A stretch of 64,000 nucleotides of DNA from Paenibacillus hemerocallicola (GTDB lineage Bacteria; Bacillota; Bacilli; Paenibacillales; NBRC-103111), in NCBI RefSeq assembly GCF_006265175.1, contig NZ_VDCQ01000009.1, positions 62,001 to 126,000 on the forward strand, given 5' to 3'. A model generated the notes under the pieces. The model did no database searches. It worked only from the letters and a program-made list of their open reading frames with translations, and had not been told where the DNA came from. The position numbers were made by a program, and so were the translations under genes. Positions 41,653 through 50,549 of this stretch are shown one piece after another. Position 1 is the stretch's first letter, and the number at the start of each line of letters is the position of its first letter.

Positions 41653-42951
41653 TTACTTCTTCAAGCTGTCCCAAGTTTTCTGGAATTCGTCGAACATTTG
41701 CTCCTTCGTCGTCTTCTTGGCGACGTAAGCCTGCATCGCGTCCGCGAACTTCTTGCTCGAAGCCTCGCCTCCCGAAAACTTGAACCAGTTCCAGCTCAGC
41801 GTCTTGTTATCCTTGACATATTTCATAATATCCGCGGCCAAAGGTCCGAGCGTCGCTTCGTCGGCCGTAATCGTTTTGAACGCCGGGATGAATTTGAACT
41901 CCTGGGTAATATATTTCTTGCCGACATCGGACGTAACCATCCAGTTGAGGAATTTCTTCGCCTCGTCCTTCACGGCCGAATTTTTGTTGATGACCCAGTT
42001 GTTCGGCACGCCTACCGGCAGCTTGTCGCCGGCCGCCGCATCGTCGCTGATCGGCATCGGCAGGAAGCCTATCTTCAGGTTCGGATTCGTCTTGGTCAGC
42101 TGCACTTGCGTCCAGTTGCCCTGCTGCGTCATGGCCGCCTTGCCCGTGGCGAACGTCGTCACTTGCGTATTGTAGTCGGTTTGCAGCGGATTGGCGTTGC
42201 CGTATTTCAATTGCAGGTCGAACAGCTTCACCCAGTTGTTGAACGTTTCGTTGCCGGCGATTTTCGCCGTGCCTTTATTCAGGCCGTCGATGAACGTATT
42301 CGGATTGGATTGGTAAGCGAACGGCAGGTTGACGAAATGGTTGCCGAGCACCCACCACTCGCCGTAGCCGTTCACGAATGGCGTAATGTTTTTGGCCTGC
42401 AGCTTCTTGGCCGCTTCCTCGAGCTGGGTGAGCGTCTTCGGCAGCTCGGTGATGCCGGCCTGCGCGAACAGCTCCTTGTTGTAGATGAAGCCGTAGCCTT
42501 CCAGGTTAAGCGGTTGACCGTACAGCTTGCCGTTTTTCGTCATCGGCTCCTTGGAAGCCTCGACGAGGTCCTTCACCCAAGGCTGGTCGGACAAATCCTC
42601 CAGATGCTCCAGCCACAGATCGAGATCGGTAAAGCCGCCGTTGTTGAAAATGTCCGGCTTGTCGCCCGAGCTGAACTTCGCCTTCAGCGCCGCGCCGTAA
42701 TCGGCTCCGCCGCCGACCGTATCGATCTGGATTTTCACGCCCGGATTTTCTTTCTCGTATTCTTTGGCCAGCTTCGCCAGCTGCTCGGCGATTTCCACCT
42801 TGAACTGGAACATTTTGATCGTTACGTTTTGGCCTGAAGCGTTGCCGCCTCCCGCTCCGGACGTTCCTTCTTTTTTGCCGCATCCGGCGGCTATGACGGA
42901 AAGGAGCAGAACACCGGTTAAGCCGACAAGAGCGAAACGTTTTTTATTCAT
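41653..42951 (-). CDS. Sugar ABC transporter substrate-binding lipoprotein
   Basis: 432 residues with a lipoprotein signal (LLLSVIAAGCGKK; Cys about 24) and a Gly/Ala linker. Family-1 binding protein (NPGVKIQIDTVGGGADYGAAL, YGQPLNLEGYGFIYNKELF, GNWTQVQL, WVINKNSA). GGGAGG before the ATG. Last gene after two permeases (127 nt), so it belongs to a complete importer except for the ATPase, which in this group is usually a shared MsmX-type protein. The divergent YesM/YesN pair probably controls it. Ligand unknown. Confidence 0.92.
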   Translation of the reverse strand: MNKKRFALVGLTGVLLLSVIAAGCGKKEGTSGAGGGNASGQNVTIKMFQFKVEIAEQLAKLAKEYEKENPGVKIQIDTVGGGADYGAALKAKFSSGDKPDIFNNGGFTDLDLWLEHLEDLSDQPWVKDLVEASKEPMTKNGKLYGQPLNLEGYGFIYNKELFAQAGITELPKTLTQLEEAAKKLQAKNITPFVNGYGEWWVLGNHFVNLPFAYQSNPNTFIDGLNKGTAKIAGNETFNNWVKLFDLQLKYGNANPLQTDYNTQVTTFATGKAAMTQQGNWTQVQLTKTNPNLKIGFLPMPISDDAAAGDKLPVGVPNNWVINKNSAVKDEAKKFLNWMVTSDVGKKYITQEFKFIPAFKTITADEATLGPLAADIMKYVKDNKTLSWNWFKFSGGEASSKKFADAMQAYVAKKTTKEQMFDEFQKTWDSLKK

Positions 42952-43078
42952 TTGTAGTTTCCTCCCTAAGGTACCCCGAATTTTATGATGCGTTTGTGTA
43001 TCTATCCGCATTGTAACCTTCGCTGCCCGAGACTGACACGTACGCGGATGAACGAAAAGGTGGAATTTTGTGAACCGC

Positions 43079-43915
43079 TTACCCTTTCACCGAACCGGCC
43101 GTTATCCCTTCGATAATATGCCGCTGCATCGCGAGGAAAAACAGGACGATCGGCGTTACGCTGAGCACGAGACCGGCGAGCGCCAAGTCCCATTGCTTCG
43201 TATACTGCCCGAAGAAGGAGTACGTCGCAAGCGGAATCGTACGCAGATCGGGACTGGACAAGATGAGCAGCGGGAGCAGGAAGTCGTTCCAGATCCACAG
43301 GCTGTTCAGCAGCACGACCGTAACCGTCATCGGCTTCAGCAGCGGGAATACGATTCTCCAGAAGACGCCGAACGGCGAGCAGCCGTCCACGACCGCCGAT
43401 TCCTCGATTTCGCGCGGTACCGACTTGACGAACCCGTGGTACAAAAACAGATTAAGCGATACCCCAAACCCGAAATAACAAATGACGAGTCCGGGAATGC
43501 TGTCCATCAGGTTCAGCCAATCGGCGACGCGGACGAGCGGAATCATGACCGATTGGAACGGGATGACCATCGCCGAGACGAAGCCGAGAAACAGCAGCTT
43601 GTTGAACTTGCTCGGGACGCGGACCATCCGGTAAGCGGCCATCGCGCTGATGACGACCAGACCGACGTTGCTCGCCACCGTAATGATCAGCGAGTTTGTA
43701 AATACTTTGGGAAACTTCGTAATTTCCCATACGCGGGAATAATTTTCGAAGTGCAGCGATTTCGGCAGGCTGGCCGAATTGACCAGCAAGTCCCCGAAGC
43801 TTTTCACCGAGTTGACGACGACGAAATAGAACGGGGCGAGAAACAGCAGAGCGAGCGCCAAGGCGAGCACCTCGAGAAAAAGCGTCCGGGGCGAATAGTT
43901 CGACCGTGTCTCCAT
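43079..43915 (-). CDS. Carbohydrate ABC transporter permease, MalG type
   Basis: 278 residues, six membrane segments (first about 15-35). The EAA loop that docks the ATPase reads EESAVVDGCSPFGVFWRIVFPLL (broken: EESAVVDGCS, PFGVFWRIVF), near 190. GGGAGGTGG precedes the ATG, which shares one base with the stop of the upstream permease gene (TGATG). Inner-membrane half of a sugar importer. Confidence 0.93.
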   Translation of the reverse strand: METRSNYSPRTLFLEVLALALALLFLAPFYFVVVNSVKSFGDLLVNSASLPKSLHFENYSRVWEITKFPKVFTNSLIITVASNVGLVVISAMAAYRMVRVPSKFNKLLFLGFVSAMVIPFQSVMIPLVRVADWLNLMDSIPGLVICYFGFGVSLNLFLYHGFVKSVPREIEESAVVDGCSPFGVFWRIVFPLLKPMTVTVVLLNSLWIWNDFLLPLLILSSPDLRTIPLATYSFFGQYTKQWDLALAGLVLSVTPIVLFFLAMQRHIIEGITAGSVKG

Positions 43916-44799
43916 CACACCTCCACCTCCCTTTTCTTCGTGAAGCTTACTTGCGCAAGCGTCACGAGAGCGACTGCGGCGAAGAAGACGACCGATTTGG
44001 CCGAGCCGAGGCCGAGCATATTGTTGCGGAACGCGTCCTGGTAAATGTTCAGCGCGATCGATTCCGTCGAGCCGAACGGACCGCCCTTCGTCAGCGACAT
44101 GTTCAGGTCGAACATTTTGAACGCCCAGGAGATGGCGAGAAACAAGCACACCGTCACGGCCGGCATAATGAGCGGAACCGTAATTTGCCGCAGCATCTGC
44201 AGCCGGGTCGCTCCGTCGATGCGCGCCGCTTCAATGACGTCCTTCGGCACATTGCTCAAGGCGGCGATGTAGATGATCATCAAGTAGCCGGCCCCTTGCC
44301 AGACGCTGACGATGACGAGTCCCCAGAAGGCGGTCGTCTCGTCTCCGAGCCACGGGAGGTTGAAAAATCCGATACCGGTCATCTCGCCGATCGTGGCGAA
44401 GCCTTTGACGAAAATAAACTGCCAGATGAAGCCGAGCAGCAATCCGCCGATCACGTTCGGCATGAAGAAGATCGTCCGCAAAAAATTGCGCGTCTTCAGC
44501 GCCTGCGTCAGCAGCATCGCCAGCAGGAAGCCGAGCAGGTTCGTCAGCACGACGCTGGCGAGCGTGAATCGCGCGGTAAACCAGAACGATTGGAGAAATG
44601 CTTTGTCATCGGTTAAGATGGTTTTATAGTTGGCGATGCCGATCCATTTGACGTCGGAGCTGACACCGTTCCATTCCGTAAACGAGTAGTAAATGCTCAT
44701 GACGAACGGAACGAGCACGATCAGCGCGAACGCCAGCGCCGCCGGCCCGACGAATACGGCCTGGAGCGACAGGTCTGCAAGTCTTTTGTTCCGGTTCAT
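43915..44799 (-). CDS. Carbohydrate ABC transporter permease, MalF type
   Basis: 294 residues, six predicted membrane segments. N-terminal VGPAALAFALIVLVPFVMSIYYSF and the EAA-loop region DVIEAARIDGATRLQMLRQI are standard. GAGGAGGTCG precedes the ATG. First gene of the permease-permease-binding protein operon, divergent from the YesM-like kinase across a 312-nt gap. Confidence 0.93.
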   Translation of the reverse strand: MNRNKRLADLSLQAVFVGPAALAFALIVLVPFVMSIYYSFTEWNGVSSDVKWIGIANYKTILTDDKAFLQSFWFTARFTLASVVLTNLLGFLLAMLLTQALKTRNFLRTIFFMPNVIGGLLLGFIWQFIFVKGFATIGEMTGIGFFNLPWLGDETTAFWGLVIVSVWQGAGYLMIIYIAALSNVPKDVIEAARIDGATRLQMLRQITVPLIMPAVTVCLFLAISWAFKMFDLNMSLTKGGPFGSTESIALNIYQDAFRNNMLGLGSAKSVVFFAAVALVTLAQVSFTKKREVEV

Positions 44800-45111
44800 G
44801 GGATCGACCTCCTCTTCTTTCTAGTATGTCTTTACTTTATTGTAAACACGGAACGGATCGGGTTAAACGGAAGTTCGTGACGTAATAGGTGGAACCTGAT
44901 GACGTAAGTTGGCGGGACGGGCAGTTCGTATCGATGCATTTGGCTTATGCGGAGGAATTAAGGGTGGTTTGCGCCTCTTATTTCCGGCTCGATCGTCCAA
45001 TCGGGCGAAATTTGGGCATTTTTTTCCGGGTGCTTCCCCAAAAGGATGCGGAATAAGCTTCGAAGGCCCCCATTCGGGGAACTTTTAGCGAAAGCGAGTT
45101 GATCTTCTCCC
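44800..45111. other. Divergent control region between ABC importer and two-component genes
   Basis: Holds the promoters for both units, though none has good -35 and -10 boxes, as expected for response-regulator-dependent expression. Also carries a copy of the 18-mer CGGAATAAGCTTCGAAGG (45049-45066), shared with the AspRS leader, flanked by CCCCAAAAG and GGGGAACTTTTAG. Confidence 0.5.
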
Positions 45112-46920
45112 TTGTTCCGGACAAGCATACGCAACAAGCTGATCGCCTTCCTGCTGGCCGCTGTCATCGTGCCGCTCTCGACGTCGATCGTCATCAACTA
45201 CTGGTATACGAAACGGACGATTACGCGGGAGACGATCGGCGTCACGTCCGCGCTGCTCGTTCAAGGCAAAGAAAACATCCGGCATTATATGGACACGATA
45301 CATCAAACGACCCTCTCCGTGTACAACGACGCTAAACTGAACGCCGTCATCGAGACCGGCGCGGTCGACTATTTGAGCGACAAGGAAACGTATCGCGCGA
45401 TGATGCACATGGCGAACGTCATGCCGGACATTTATCAGATCTATTTGTACGTACAGCTTGCCAAGCAGCCGTACTTGATGATTAACGCCCTGCTCAAAAG
45501 GGTTCCGGAATCCGCGCAGCCGTTCCGTCCCGAGCTCGGCGGCGCCGAGGTTGCCGTCCAGCCTCCGCACCGCAGCCATGACTACGGCTTCGCCCCGACC
45601 GCCTATATCGAGCCGGCGACGGTCATGACGATGCACCGCAGCATCCGGAGGGTCCCTTTGACCGAGGAGCTGGGCATCCTGTCCGTCGACATCGACATGC
45701 AGGGGCTTCGCGCCATGTCCGAAAGCTTGTACGATACGAAGCGCGAGCAGCTGTATATCCTCGATTCATCCGGTTTCGTCATTTACGGACCGGACGAGCG
45801 GCTGTGGGGGCAGCGGCCGTCGGAAGGCTGGATAGCCGAAATTCTGTCGCGTCCGGAGCAGGCCGACAGCGTATTTTGGGACGGCGACGGCTTCAAGGGC
45901 GTGCAAATTTACGACAAGCTCAAGACGACCTACCTGGACTGGACGATCGTGAAACGGATTCCGGACGAGGTGCTGTACAAGCAGGCGCTCGATTTGACCC
46001 GCATCAACACGATCGTGCTGGCGGCGTTCTCGCTGCTCTCGATCGTCGTGACCGTGGGCGTCGCCTTCCTGTTCACCGCTCCGATCAAGCGGCTCATCGG
46101 CTATATCGGCGCAATCGAGAAGGGCAATATGAACGTCGACATCGACATGAAGCGAAAGGATGAATTCGGACTGCTCGCCGCCCGTTTCCGCTCGATGATG
46201 CAGCATATCAACAATCTGATCGTCAAGGAGTACCGGCTCGAGCTCGCCAATCGGACGAACCAGCTGAAGGCGCTGCAGGCGCAAATCAACCCGCACTTTT
46301 TGTACAACGCTCTGCAATCGATCGGGACGCTGGCACTGCAGATGAATGCGCCGAACATATACAAGCTCATCTCGTCGCTAGGCAAAATGATGCGGTACAG
46401 CATGAATACGACCGAAACGTCGGTCCCGCTCGCCAAGGAAATCGACCATATCCGTTCGTACGCAGAGCTGCAGCGGAACCGGTTCGACGAACGGCTGACC
46501 CTCGCGCTCGAGCTGGACGACGATACGCTTTATGCGGAAGTGCCGAAAATGACGCTCCAGCCGATCGTCGAAAACTATTTCAAGCACGGCTTCGATCCCG
46601 CCTCCGGCGTAGAGGGCGCCGTCGAAATACGCAGCAGCTTCGCGGAGGATGGCCTCATTACGATATCGGTAGAAGACAACGGCAAAGGTCCGGGAGCCGA
46701 ACGGCTGGCTGAAATCCGCCAGCTGCTGCGCCGGGCGGGCAAGGGGATGGATGCGGAATCGGAAGAAGCGGACGGCGGCGGAATCGGGCTGCTGAACGTG
46801 TATTCCAGACTGAAGCTGTTCTATGGCGACAGGGCCGACATGCATATCGAGGAAACGAAGCCGCACGGCTTCAAGGTGACGTTGACGATTCCGGCGGAAC
46901 GCAAGGAGGCTCGAGGGTGA
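45112..46920 (+). CDS. Sensor histidine kinase, YesM/LytS family
   Basis: 602 residues. Membrane segment at ~10-30, extracellular sensor region ~32-298, second segment ~300-322, HAMP ~323-375, then the His_kinase domain with the phosphoacceptor His395 in INPHFLYNAL and a HATPase domain with the N box (IVENYFKHGF) and G box (DNGKGPG, GGGIGLLN). The only start compatible with the in-frame stop at 45100 is TTG at 45112, with no good ribosome site, so expression may be low. Cotranscribed with the response regulator. Presumably senses a sugar or the loaded binding protein of the neighbouring importer. Confidence 0.93.
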   Translation: MFRTSIRNKLIAFLLAAVIVPLSTSIVINYWYTKRTITRETIGVTSALLVQGKENIRHYMDTIHQTTLSVYNDAKLNAVIETGAVDYLSDKETYRAMMHMANVMPDIYQIYLYVQLAKQPYLMINALLKRVPESAQPFRPELGGAEVAVQPPHRSHDYGFAPTAYIEPATVMTMHRSIRRVPLTEELGILSVDIDMQGLRAMSESLYDTKREQLYILDSSGFVIYGPDERLWGQRPSEGWIAEILSRPEQADSVFWDGDGFKGVQIYDKLKTTYLDWTIVKRIPDEVLYKQALDLTRINTIVLAAFSLLSIVVTVGVAFLFTAPIKRLIGYIGAIEKGNMNVDIDMKRKDEFGLLAARFRSMMQHINNLIVKEYRLELANRTNQLKALQAQINPHFLYNALQSIGTLALQMNAPNIYKLISSLGKMMRYSMNTTETSVPLAKEIDHIRSYAELQRNRFDERLTLALELDDDTLYAEVPKMTLQPIVENYFKHGFDPASGVEGAVEIRSSFAEDGLITISVEDNGKGPGAERLAEIRQLLRRAGKGMDAESEEADGGGIGLLNVYSRLKLFYGDRADMHIEETKPHGFKVTLTIPAERKEARG

Positions 46921-48551
46921 AAGTATTAATCGTGGATGACGAGAAGCATGTAAGGGATGCGATCAAGCTGCTGATGGACTGGAGCGGCCTGGGGGTCGAC
47001 ACCGTTCTGGAAGCGGCGGACGGCGCCTCGGCCATAGCCTTGATCGAGACGGAACGTCCGCAAATCGTCTATACGGATATGATGATGCCGAACATGGACG
47101 GCATTTCCCTGCTGCGCTGGATCAAGGAGAACGCGCCCGCGTGCAAAACGATCGTCATCAGCGGCCACGACGATTTCGATTACGTCCGGGGGGCGGTCAA
47201 ATACGGAGGAATGGACTATTTGCTCAAGCCGATCGATGCCGAGCAGCTGCGGGACATTACCGAGAAGGCGCTCCGCAACTGGAACGACGAGGAACGGGAA
47301 CGGCTCGAAGCGCAAATGCGGTCGATGCGTTTCAATTCGCTGCGGCCGGTGTATTACGACAAGCTGCTGTCCAATCTGATCGGGGAGCCGGGCTCCTATT
47401 ATGCCGAGAAAGCGTCGTTCGCCCAAGAGTTTCCCGAGCTGGCCGTCGGCGTCCCGTGCCGGGTGAGCCTCATTGCGATCGATACGCTGCACGGCAATTT
47501 GCGCGACAAATTCGCGACCCATACCGATTTGATGCTGTTCAGCCTGACGAACATTTGCAACGAGCTGCTGGAGCCGAACGGGCGCGTGCCAAGACAAGGC
47601 ATCGCGTTCCGATTCTGGAACAACCGCCATCCGATCGTGCTGCTCCATTGGGGCGCGCCGGAGCGGTCCGGGCAGATGCTCGAGGCTATCAACGGCGGCT
47701 TGAGCAGAACGTTTCACACGCGAGTCGAATTCGGACTCGGCGGCGTTCATCCGTTTCCGGCGGGGGTCAAAGATTCCTATGCGGAGGCGGACGCCGCGCT
47801 CCGGCAGCGCAACTTGCTGAAGCGTTCGTCGTGGGTTCACGCGTTCGATCCGAAAGCCGTCCCGCATCCGGCAGAGATGCATATGAGCGATTTCGAGGAG
47901 AAGGTCAGACTGGCGATCCGCAGCGCGAGCAAGGAGAAAATCGAGGAAGCGGTTCAATCGTGGATCGGTGAGGTGAGGGGCAAAGACATCGTCACGATGG
48001 AGCATTTGGAGCTGTGGAGACACGAGTTCCAAGTGTTGAAATCGCGCTGGGTCAAAGATTTTTTCCCCGGCGACGACGCGGACATGCGCCTTCCGCTCGA
48101 AACCGCGGTGCTGCCGATTCCGTTGAACGAACGGGGCGAGCTCTCGCTCGACCTGTGGCGGGAGGAGATGACCGCGAGCCTCGTGCGGCTGGCCGAGCTC
48201 GTTCGCAAAGTGACGCAGCAGGAAAACCATCTGATCTACGAAATCGCCCGCTATTTGCAAAGCCGGGTAGACCAGGACATCAGCGTACAGGAGGTCGCCG
48301 CGCACTTTTATTTAAGCCGGGAGTACGTGTCGCGCCGGTTCAAGCAGGAGTTCGGGGAGACGATCAGCGACTTTCTGCTGCGCCACCGGATGGAGCGGGC
48401 AAAGACGCTGCTGCTCAATCCGGCGCTCAAAATCATGCAGATCGCCCATATGACCGGCTACGAGGACGAGAAATATTTCAGCAAAGTGTTCAAGAAGGCA
48501 TTCGGCCAATCGCCGGCGGAGTATCGAAAAAAACAAACAGGGGACGCCTGA
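46917..48551 (+). CDS. Response regulator, YesN family (REC + AraC HTH)
   Basis: 544 residues from a GTG overlapping the kinase stop (GTGA). REC domain 1-120 with acidic pair DDE (8-10), phosphoacceptor Asp54 in YTDMMMP and Lys in LLKPID (about 103). The middle (~130-420) is a long linker typical of YesN. C-terminal AraC double helix-turn-helix at ~440-540 (SREYVSRRFKQEFGETISDF, then TGYEDEKYFSKVFKKAFGQS). Expected to activate the divergent importer operon. Confidence 0.94.
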   Translation: MKVLIVDDEKHVRDAIKLLMDWSGLGVDTVLEAADGASAIALIETERPQIVYTDMMMPNMDGISLLRWIKENAPACKTIVISGHDDFDYVRGAVKYGGMDYLLKPIDAEQLRDITEKALRNWNDEERERLEAQMRSMRFNSLRPVYYDKLLSNLIGEPGSYYAEKASFAQEFPELAVGVPCRVSLIAIDTLHGNLRDKFATHTDLMLFSLTNICNELLEPNGRVPRQGIAFRFWNNRHPIVLLHWGAPERSGQMLEAINGGLSRTFHTRVEFGLGGVHPFPAGVKDSYAEADAALRQRNLLKRSSWVHAFDPKAVPHPAEMHMSDFEEKVRLAIRSASKEKIEEAVQSWIGEVRGKDIVTMEHLELWRHEFQVLKSRWVKDFFPGDDADMRLPLETAVLPIPLNERGELSLDLWREEMTASLVRLAELVRKVTQQENHLIYEIARYLQSRVDQDISVQEVAAHFYLSREYVSRRFKQEFGETISDFLLRHRMERAKTLLLNPALKIMQIAHMTGYEDEKYFSKVFKKAFGQSPAEYRKKQTGDA

Positions 48552-48576
48552 GTCGGGCGTCCCCTGTTCCTTTTCA
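48537..48576. terminator. Terminator after the YesN-type regulator
   Basis: Arms ACAGGGGACGCC and GGCGTCCCCTGT with a 7-nt loop and a T-rich tail. The arms overlap the last codons and stop. Confidence 0.9.
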
Positions 48577-48602
48577 TACATGAATACCTTGCCGGCAATT
48601 CG

Positions 48603-49442
48603 TCAAATATACAAAAATACGGCAATAAGGGCGGCCAGCACGAACCGGTAAATGGCGAAAGGCGTCAGCTTGATTTTCTGGATCAGCTTCAGGAAAAACC
48701 GGATGGACAGCAAGGCGAACACGAATGCGCTAATAAAGCCGGCGATAAAGAACGGCAGCGCCTCCGGCGTGAAGTCGGCCCAATGCTTGTACAAGGAAAT
48801 GAGCGTCGCGCCCGCCATAATCGGCACGGCCATAATGAATGTAAAATCGGCGGCGGCGCGGTGGCTCATGCCGAGCAGGACGCCCCCGGAAATCGTCGAG
48901 CCGGAGCGCGAGAAGCCGGGCCACATGCCGAGACACTGAAACAGGCCGATACCGAACGCCTGCTTGTACGAAATTTTATCCACCGTATCGGCGGACGGCG
49001 AGCGAGGGCCGAACTTGTCGGCCACGATCATGAGAATGCCGCCCAGCACAAGACCGATCAGCACCGTTTCCACGGAAAACAAATACTCGTCGATAAAGTC
49101 TTCGAACAAGACGCCGGCAATACCCGCCGGAATCAGACCGACGATTACCTGGGCAAGCTTCAGTCGGCCTCCCTTTGACGTCGAAGCCGCCGCTCCCGAG
49201 CGTCTCCGCAAGCCCAGCAAATCGATGAACCGGTCCTTGAACACGACCAGTACGGCCAAGATGGAGCCCAACTGGATGACCACCTTGAACGAATTGGCCA
49301 CGGACGCCGGAAACAGCTCCTTGGAGTGCAGCAGCATATCGTCTACCAAAATCATATGCCCGGTGGACGAGACCGGCGCGAATTCCGTCAAGCCTTCCAC
49401 GATACCCAATACAATCGCTACGAACAAATCCCACACGTTCAC
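48603..49442 (-). CDS. uppP: Undecaprenyl-diphosphate phosphatase, copy 1
   Basis: 279 residues, polytopic membrane protein. Both family motifs are present: EGLTEFAPVSSTGHMIL (about 16-32) and PGFSRSGSTISGG (about 173-185). It dephosphorylates undecaprenyl diphosphate to recycle the lipid carrier for cell wall synthesis, and can give bacitracin resistance. GTG start with GAGGAG upstream. A second copy lies at 54560-55369; here the usual Leu of EFLPVSSTGH is Ala. Confidence 0.95.
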   Translation of the reverse strand: MNVWDLFVAIVLGIVEGLTEFAPVSSTGHMILVDDMLLHSKELFPASVANSFKVVIQLGSILAVLVVFKDRFIDLLGLRRRSGAAASTSKGGRLKLAQVIVGLIPAGIAGVLFEDFIDEYLFSVETVLIGLVLGGILMIVADKFGPRSPSADTVDKISYKQAFGIGLFQCLGMWPGFSRSGSTISGGVLLGMSHRAAADFTFIMAVPIMAGATLISLYKHWADFTPEALPFFIAGFISAFVFALLSIRFFLKLIQKIKLTPFAIYRFVLAALIAVFLYI

Positions 49443-49485
49443 GCACCAATACTCCTCTCGAACTTAAAACGCCCCATGCAGCGCC

Positions 49486-50532
49486 TTACTCCAGCTTGAT
49501 TTTGAATTGCAGCAGTCCGACCTTGCGCATTTCCTTGTAAATCATGATGACGATCGGCCCGAGGAACAGGCCGACTACCCCCATCAGCTTGAAGCCTACG
49601 TACAGCCCGACGAGCGTCGGCAATGCGCCGATCCCGATCGAATCCCCCAATATTTTCGGCTCGACGATGCGGCGGAATATCGTAATGACGACGAACAGAA
49701 TAAGCAGTCCGATCGCCAGGCCCATTTCGCCTTTAATAAGCACGAACGCCGCCCACGGGACGATGACGGAACCGGTGCCGAGAATCGGCAGCACGTCGAC
49801 GATCACGATCAGCAGAGCGACCGCCAGCGGATATTCGACCCTTAGAATAAGCAGTCCCGTCAACGAAACGATATACGTGAGCGCGCTCAGTATGATCTGG
49901 GCGCGCAGGAAGCCGATGACGGAGCTGCGCAGGTTGCCGAGCACATCCTCCACCTTGCCGCGCGACTTCTCCTCGAACAGCCCGGTGAACTGGTTCTTCA
50001 GCACCGGCAAGCTGTAGCTCATCAAATAGAGCGCGACCATGAACACGACGAACGCGACGAACAAATTCGGCACCGCTTTGGCCGCATTCAGGAAGTAGGA
50101 GGATATGCCGCCGATAATGCCGCTTATCGAGTTCGTAAGCGTAGAGACTCCGTGCTCCAGCCCGGTCTGCAGCTGCTTCGCCGCATCGGCCGGCAGCGAA
50201 TTGTAGAACAGCTGGGTCCGTTCGGTCGCATCCCGGAAATACCGGTCGAACTCTTCCAGAAACGTCGGCGTCTTCTTCCATATCTCGACAAGCTGCGAGA
50301 CGACTCCCGCGCCGATCAAGTAAACGGCGCCGAACAGCAGTAGCGTGAACAGCGTGCACACGATGGTGGCCGAGACGATCCGGTTCAAGCGGAATACCCT
50401 CATCATCGCGACAATCGGCGTCTCGAGAAACATGGCGATGGCGATCGCCATCAGAAAGGGCATCCCGATCGTAAACAAGCCGTACAAAAAACCGATGCCA
50501 AGCACGATCAAAACGATCGTTTTCATGGACAT
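49486..50532 (-). CDS. ytvI: AI-2E-family membrane protein, YtvI sporulation type
   Basis: 348 residues with seven or eight membrane segments and a large soluble loop (~80-150). The C-terminal LPTLVGLYVGFKLMGVVGLFLGPIVIMIYKEM stretch (broken: LPTLVGLYVG, GVVGLFLGPI) is typical of the AI-2E/UPF0118 family, and length and pattern best fit the YtvI sporulation subgroup. GGGGAGCGG before the ATG. Transported substrate unknown. It lies 17 nt after the CBS-domain gene and 43 nt before uppP, forming a loose operon. Confidence 0.82.
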   Translation of the reverse strand: MSMKTIVLIVLGIGFLYGLFTIGMPFLMAIAIAMFLETPIVAMMRVFRLNRIVSATIVCTLFTLLLFGAVYLIGAGVVSQLVEIWKKTPTFLEEFDRYFRDATERTQLFYNSLPADAAKQLQTGLEHGVSTLTNSISGIIGGISSYFLNAAKAVPNLFVAFVVFMVALYLMSYSLPVLKNQFTGLFEEKSRGKVEDVLGNLRSSVIGFLRAQIILSALTYIVSLTGLLILRVEYPLAVALLIVIVDVLPILGTGSVIVPWAAFVLIKGEMGLAIGLLILFVVITIFRRIVEPKILGDSIGIGALPTLVGLYVGFKLMGVVGLFLGPIVIMIYKEMRKVGLLQFKIKLE

Positions 50533-50549
50533 ATTTATTCCGCTCCCCT

